Shown one piece after another: positions 34,859-38,912 of a stretch of DNA of 38,912 bases. The stretch spans positions 1 through 38,912 of the forward strand of contig JAAUYQ010000097.1 in assembly GCA_014805015.1 (NCBI GenBank), written 5' to 3'. Made by a program: the position numbers and the translations under genes. Origin of the DNA: Clostridia bacterium (lineage in GTDB: Bacteria > Bacillota > Clostridia > Christensenellales > Christensenellaceae). How positions within the stretch are numbered: the stretch's first letter is position 1; the number at the start of each line of letters is the position of its first letter. A model generated the notes under the pieces. That model ran no database searches. It was not told the origin of the DNA and worked only from the letters and a program-made list of their open reading frames with translations.

Positions 34859-35769
34859 ATGAGCACAAAAGCAGTACGATTCGTAAACTACAGAAATGGC
34901 ATCGAGCTGGCAGGGAATCTTTTCCTGCCCTCGGATTTTGATGAGCAGCATAAGTATCCCGCGATCATCGTCACCCACCCCGGCGGCGGCGTCAAGGAAC
35001 AGACGGCAGGCTTCTATGCAGAGGAACTCAGCAAGCTTGGATATATCACCCCTGGCATACGACGCAAGCTATCAGGGTGAAAGCGGGGGCACGCCCCGCT
35101 ACCTCGCCGATCCGTTCTTCCGTTCTGACGATAACAGTGTCGCCGCAGATTATCTTCTGGGTCTGCCTTATGTCGAAGAAGAAGAACTCGGTATTCTCGG
35201 AATCTGCGCCGGGGGCGGAAATGCTGTCAATACTGCCTGTGGTGACCACCGGCTGCGCTGCGTAGCTACCGTGAGCGCCATGAACGTCGACCCTGCAGGG
35301 CGCCAGCATGGAGCAGATCAATGAAGCCATTCTGGCATCCAATAAAGCTCGGACAATTGAGGCACACGGCGGACCAAGTGAATACTCCACCTATGTTCCC
35401 TCAACGGAAGAAGAAGCCAAAACATCCGGTTCTGTCATGATGTACGAGGCTTGGGAGTACTACCGGACGCCGCGCGGAGAACACCCGAATTCACCGAACA
35501 AAGTGGACGTATCAAGCTACATGGACATTTTCCGCTACGATGCGTTCGTAGCAGTGCCGTGGATTCTGACACAGCCGCTTCTGATGATTGCGGGGTCTAA
35601 GGCGGAAACACTTATTTTCAGTCAGCAGGGCATTGAGGCCGCGCACTGCCCCAAGGAACTCTATCTGATCGACGGGGCCACTCAGGTCGACCTTTATGAC
35701 AAACCGCAATACACGCCCCAGGTTCTGAAGAAACTCGGAGAATTCTTCGGACAGCACATCGGGAAATAA
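34859..35769 (+). pseudogene. Decayed dienelactone-hydrolase-like alpha/beta hydrolase
   Basis: Three frames join into one hydrolase. MSTKAVRFVNYRNGIELAGN starts the first and runs to GYIT. The second carries LAYDASYQGESGG, YLADPFFR and LGILGICAGGGNAV (GxCxGG nucleophile elbow), ending near VSAMNVD. The third runs from MEQINEAI to FFGQHIGK. Each break is one extra C in a C-run, at 35049-35052 and at 35291-35293; removing both gives 302 residues in frame. The conserved GATHVDLYD near the end reads GATQVDLYD, so the catalytic His is replaced by Gln. That makes true decay more likely than two sequencing errors, though both are possible. It faces the TetR gene, which presumably controlled it. Confidence 0.8.
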
Positions 35770-35945
35770 CGCTCCTGGTGTCTTGCCGAACAGAGTTCCG
35801 TGCAGCCGCACTCCGCCCATGTTATTATGACTGACGGGTGCACAGCCGGCAGGAGACCTCACCCTTTCAAGGCAGAAAAGAAGGCAGTCATCCAGTACAG
35901 GTGGCTGCTTTTTCACGCCATCATACGGACGGAATCGGAGGACAG

Positions 35946-36989
35946 TTGAGACAAAAGGATCTATACATACTGTCCGGGGCCGACGGGTTCCTGGGCAATA
36001 ATCTGATCAGGCTGCTGAACGGGCAGGACCCGCAGGCAGACGTCCGGGCGCTTTCGCTGCCCGCCGCTGACCGCCGTTCCCTTGCGGGTCTGCGCTGCCA
36101 GGTCCTTGACTGCGACGTGACCGCGCCGGCCACGCTCGCGGCCGCCTTCGACGTGCCCGGGAATCTGTATGCGCACATCTACGTCATTCATGCAGCTGGG
36201 ATCATCGACATCAGTTCCAGGCCCAACCCACGTCTTCAGCAGGTAAATGTAGAAGGAACGCGCAATATGCTCCGTGCCGCGGAGACGCTGAATGCAGCGG
36301 GTGCTGCACCGGTTCGTTTTGTTGAAGTGAGCAGTGTTCACGCCATTCCCGAGCTGCCGCGCGGAACGGCGATGACAGAGGTGGAACACTTCGATCCGGA
36401 TTCTGTGACCGGTCAGTATGCAAAGTCCAAGGCAGCCGCCGCTGAGCTTGTGGTGGAAGCGGCGGAGCGCGGCCTGGATGCAGTGATTGTGCACCCGGCC
36501 GGGATTCTCGGTCCACACAATTACAGTCCGGAGAACATGAAAGAACTGTTCCGGGTCGTTGCCGGAGGCAGGCTGCGCCTGTCTGTTCCCGGCGGCTACA
36601 ACTTCGCGGATGTGCGCGACATTGCCGCCGGCATTCTCGCTGCCTGCCGTCAGGGCCGGAGCGGGGAAAAGTACATTCTGTCGGGGCATTACGGCACGAT
36701 GCAGGAGATTCAGAATGAGGTCTGCCGTCTCACCGGCCGGCCGCCCATACAGCTTCTTGTTCCACTGGCGCTGGCCAGAATGGCAGCACCTGTCTGCGAG
36801 ACCTACTACAGAGTACGCGGCCAGGTGCCGCTTTTCACGTCCTATGCTGTTCAGACCGTGAAAACAAACGCTGAATTCAGCTGCGCCAAGGCAGAGCATG
36901 AACTCGGCTACAAGCCGCGGCCACTCATGGAGACTGTCGCTGACATGCTCCACTGGATGCAGGAGCAGCCGGACTGGAGGCAAAAATAG
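35946..36989 (+). CDS. NAD-dependent epimerase/dehydratase (extended SDR)
   Basis: The start is TTG at 35946, with GGAGG just upstream; the frame is open further back but not SDR-like there. The 347-residue product begins LRQKDLYILSGADGFLGNNL, containing the GxxGFLG nucleotide-binding loop, then VIHAAGIID, VNVEGTRNML, a VSSVHA active-site strand and the YAKSK catalytic Tyr-Lys pair (about 157-161). PAGILGPHNYSPENM and the late FADVRDIAAGI fit the dihydroflavonol-reductase / 3-beta-HSD-like group of extended SDRs. Substrate is unknown. It is on its own, convergent with trpB2. Confidence 0.9.
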   Translation: MRQKDLYILSGADGFLGNNLIRLLNGQDPQADVRALSLPAADRRSLAGLRCQVLDCDVTAPATLAAAFDVPGNLYAHIYVIHAAGIIDISSRPNPRLQQVNVEGTRNMLRAAETLNAAGAAPVRFVEVSSVHAIPELPRGTAMTEVEHFDPDSVTGQYAKSKAAAAELVVEAAERGLDAVIVHPAGILGPHNYSPENMKELFRVVAGGRLRLSVPGGYNFADVRDIAAGILAACRQGRSGEKYILSGHYGTMQEIQNEVCRLTGRPPIQLLVPLALARMAAPVCETYYRVRGQVPLFTSYAVQTVKTNAEFSCAKAEHELGYKPRPLMETVADMLHWMQEQPDWRQK

Positions 36990-37031
36990 AGGGCCGCCCG
37001 CCCAGGCAGCCCCCACTGGATTGCTTCGCGC

Positions 37032-38408
37032 TTATTCTTCGCCAGGCACTTTCGGCAGACTGGCAAAACCCTTCTCCAGCTCTTCATCCGTCGGGATGTA
37101 ATTCTTCATCGATCCGTTCAGATAGGATTCATATGCCGTCATGTCAAAGTAGCCCGTACCGGTGAGACCGAACAGAATTGTCTTCTCTTCGCCGGTCTCC
37201 TTCGCTTTCAGAGCTTCCTGAATGGCGCCGTAGATAGCGTGGGCCGATTCCGGCGCCGGCAGGATTTCCTCGCAGCGCGCAAATTTCACAGCAGCATCAA
37301 AAACATCAGTCTGCTCAACGGCCACTGCATCTATATAACCGTCATGATAGAGCTGCGAGACCACCGGACTCATGCCGTGGAAACGCAGACCGCCGGCATG
37401 GTCGGCAGACGGCATGAATCCGGAACCGAGTGTATACATTTTTGCCAGCGGCGTGATGCAGCCGGTGTCGCAGTAATCGTAAGCGAACCGGCCGCGGGTC
37501 ATGGACGGACAGCTCGCCGGTTCCACTGCCAGAATCCGCGGATCCGCCTTACCGGTCAGCTTGTCCTGCATGAATGGCGCCATGAGGCCGCCCAGGTTCG
37601 AGCCGCCGCCCGTGCAGCCGACAATGACGTCCGGATACTCACCCAGCATCTCCATCGCCAGCTTGCTTTCCAGTCCGATAATAGACTGGTGCAGGAGGAC
37701 CAGGTTGAGCACCGACCCGAGCACGTAGCGGTAGCCAGGTGTTGTGACTGCTTTTTCCACGGCTTCTGAAATCGCGCAGCCCAGGCTGCCCTTGGTATCC
37801 GGGAACTGTTCAAGGATCTTCCGGCCGACTTCTGTCTCCGTCGACGGCGACGGCACCACATTGGCACCGAAGGTCTGCATGACACTCTTGCGGAACGGCT
37901 TCTGATCATAAGAAACCTTCACCATGTAGACATTCACCGGCAGACCGAAGGCAGCCCCGGCTTCTGAGAGTGCCGTGCCCCACTGACCAGCGCCTGTCTC
38001 CGTCGTCACACCCTCGAGTCCCTGCGCCTTCGCATAGTAGGCCTGCGCCAGGGCGCTGTTCAGCTTGTGACTGCCCGACGTGTTGTTGCCTTCAAACTTG
38101 AAATAGATCTTGGCCGGCGTATCCAGTTCTTTCTCCAGCTGATATGCCCGGATCAGCGGAGACGGACGACTGAGCTTGTAGAGCTCCAGCACTTCCTCGG
38201 GGATGCCGAAGTAACGCGTCTCGTCATCCAGTTCCTGCTCGACCAGTTTTTCCGGGAAGACCGGTTCGAGGTCCGCCTTCGTGGCTGGCTTCATGGTTGC
38301 CGGCATCAGGATCGGCGCAGGTTTCACTTTCATGTCTGCGCGCAGATTATACCATTGGCGCGGCATCTGATCTTCACTCAGATAAAACCGTGTCGGTGCT
38401 TTTTTCAT
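37032..38408 (-). CDS. trpB: Tryptophan synthase beta chain, TrpB2 type
   Basis: The 458-residue protein is the TrpB2 form (longer, with extra N-terminal residues), a PLP enzyme joining indole and serine. The PLP Lys115 is in SGSHKLNSA; the catalytic Glu is in TETGAGQWG; the phosphate-binding GGGSNLGG follows. The start at 38408 follows AAAGGAG and lies downstream of a Trp T-box. No trpA is adjacent. TrpB2 enzymes often salvage free indole and do not pair with TrpA, so this protein may scavenge environmental indole. The stop is 42 bases from the convergent SDR gene stop. Confidence 0.95.
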   Translation of the reverse strand: MKKAPTRFYLSEDQMPRQWYNLRADMKVKPAPILMPATMKPATKADLEPVFPEKLVEQELDDETRYFGIPEEVLELYKLSRPSPLIRAYQLEKELDTPAKIYFKFEGNNTSGSHKLNSALAQAYYAKAQGLEGVTTETGAGQWGTALSEAGAAFGLPVNVYMVKVSYDQKPFRKSVMQTFGANVVPSPSTETEVGRKILEQFPDTKGSLGCAISEAVEKAVTTPGYRYVLGSVLNLVLLHQSIIGLESKLAMEMLGEYPDVIVGCTGGGSNLGGLMAPFMQDKLTGKADPRILAVEPASCPSMTRGRFAYDYCDTGCITPLAKMYTLGSGFMPSADHAGGLRFHGMSPVVSQLYHDGYIDAVAVEQTDVFDAAVKFARCEEILPAPESAHAIYGAIQEALKAKETGEEKTILFGLTGTGYFDMTAYESYLNGSMKNYIPTDEELEKGFASLPKVPGEE

Positions 38409-38432
38409 ACTACCTGTCTCCTTTGATCCATC

Positions 38433-38725
38433 AAAAAAACGCTTCTGTCCAAGCAATCTGCCGGGACAGAAGCGTGTAACTTCTGCGGTGCCACCCAGAT
38501 TGACGCCCGAACGGGCGCCCACTCAGCCGCACCACCTGGTGATGCGATGCTCCTTGGTAACGGGGGAACAAATCCCGTCAGGCATTACTCACGCTTCTGC
38601 GCTTTCCTCCTGCCCTCATGGGCCCATTCAGTCCGGGACTGCCACCGCACTTCCACCATCCGCGGCTCTCTTTTGGCAACTGATCCGAACGTACTCTTCC
38701 CATTCAGCGGTTTATATTCGGTTCT
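38433..38725 (-). promoter_or_regulatory. T-box leader (tryptophan-type) controlling trpB2
   Basis: The T-box sequence TGGGTGGCACCGCAG is at 38483-38497 on the minus strand. Downstream, CGCTTCTGTCC (38464-38474) and GGACAGAAGCG (38440-38450) form a terminator followed by seven T's (38433-38439). In the upstream stem, GAATGG places a TGG specifier at 38624-38626, fitting tRNA-Trp and a tryptophan gene. Uncharged tRNA-Trp should favour the antiterminator. The 5' limit is estimated from the promoter. Confidence 0.92.
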
Positions 38726-38731
38726 TTAGGT

Positions 38732-38759
38732 ATTGTACGCCTCGGAATCCGTTTGTCAA
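38732..38759 (-). promoter_or_regulatory. Promoter of the T-box-trpB2 unit
   Basis: On the minus strand a perfect TTGACA (38754-38759), 16 bases and TACAAT (38732-38737). Confidence 0.8.
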
Positions 38760-38811
38760 CGTCCGGCCAGCCCTATTCCGTTGTCATTTTTATCATGTTG
38801 ATTGAGGAAGT

Positions 38812-38885
38812 GGTTGCAACCTCCTGCCCCGCAGAGGATTGCAACCAGCGGTTCAAAGCAGAGGGTTGCGGTGACCTCTGCAACA
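38812..38885. repeat. Cluster of GCAGAGG-TTGCAA-type repeats at the window edge
   Basis: GCAGAGGATTGCAACC (38831-38846) recurs as GCAGAGGGTTGCGG (38858-38871), 27 bases later. Related inverted copies occur at GGTTGCAACCTCCTGC (about 38812-38826) and ACCTCTGCAACA (about 38874-38885). The cluster continues to the end of the window, so its extent is unknown. Confidence 0.45.
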
Positions 38886-38912
38886 GTGGTTGTGGAGGGA
38901 GGGGGGTAAGGG

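Noticed and set aside
38812..38885. Repeat cluster considered as the edge of a CRISPR array
   Set aside because: Copies are in both orientations, unequal and too close together, and no cas gene is visible.

Overview
The window looks like about 39 kb of the origin-proximal chromosome of a fairly GC-rich member of the Firmicutes (Bacillota), probably a Clostridia-type gut or oral anaerobe. The evidence is the classic rpmH-rnpA-yidD-yidC-jag-mnmE-mnmG block, an rsmG-parA-parB block, three perfect parS sites (TGTTTCACGTGAAACA), a DnaD plus DnaC/DnaI helicase-loading pair, a tryptophan T-box leader, and AGGAGG-type ribosome binding sites with several GTG and TTG starts. I cannot name the species. 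No dnaA gene and no DnaA-box cluster is visible.

Layout, left to right. (1) 1-4.6 kb: a frameshifted exported repeat protein, uppP, and two divergent small lipoproteins of unknown role. (2) 4.6-10.4 kb, minus strand: the operon dapF - cca - alpha/beta-hydrolase-fold protein - dnaD-like - dnaC-like, from a promoter near 10.37 kb. The hydrolase-fold protein has lost its nucleophile and its catalytic His. (3) 10.4-12.4 kb, plus strand: an anchored beta-propeller-like protein and a CvpA-like membrane protein, closed by a strong hairpin. (4) 12.9-16.0 kb, minus strand: unknown 143-aa protein - rsmG - parA - parB, with one parS just upstream. (5) 16.0-17.2 kb: a gene-poor stretch with two more parS sites. 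(6) 17.2-29.55 kb, minus strand: one apparent transcription unit. It starts at a clear promoter before rpmH, runs through the RNA-processing, membrane-insertion and tRNA-modification genes, continues into a 1751-aa P-loop ATPase and a 382-aa protein with an HEPN-like RNKLAH motif, and ends at a terminator touching the last stop codon. (7) 29.6-33.3 kb: a PdaA-like polysaccharide deacetylase and a glycogen branching enzyme. (8) 33.5-38.9 kb: a heptad-repeat coiled-coil protein, tRNA-Ser(UGA), a TetR regulator with a duplicated operator-like site facing a decayed hydrolase pseudogene, an NAD-dependent epimerase-like protein, and a stand-alone TrpB2 under a Trp T-box.

The most interesting item is the ATPase plus HEPN-like pair (17188-23588). 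In the usual Firmicutes order mnmG is followed by rsmG-parA-parB. Here about 6.4 kb of translationally coupled, conflict-system-like genes and a parS-bearing gap lie between them, apparently co-transcribed with essential housekeeping genes. Defence or stress-response function is inference from architecture, not shown by the sequence. Other points of note are the catalytically dead hydrolase in a replication operon, the four-copy DnaD-type protein, and three single-base frameshifts in two otherwise recognisable genes.
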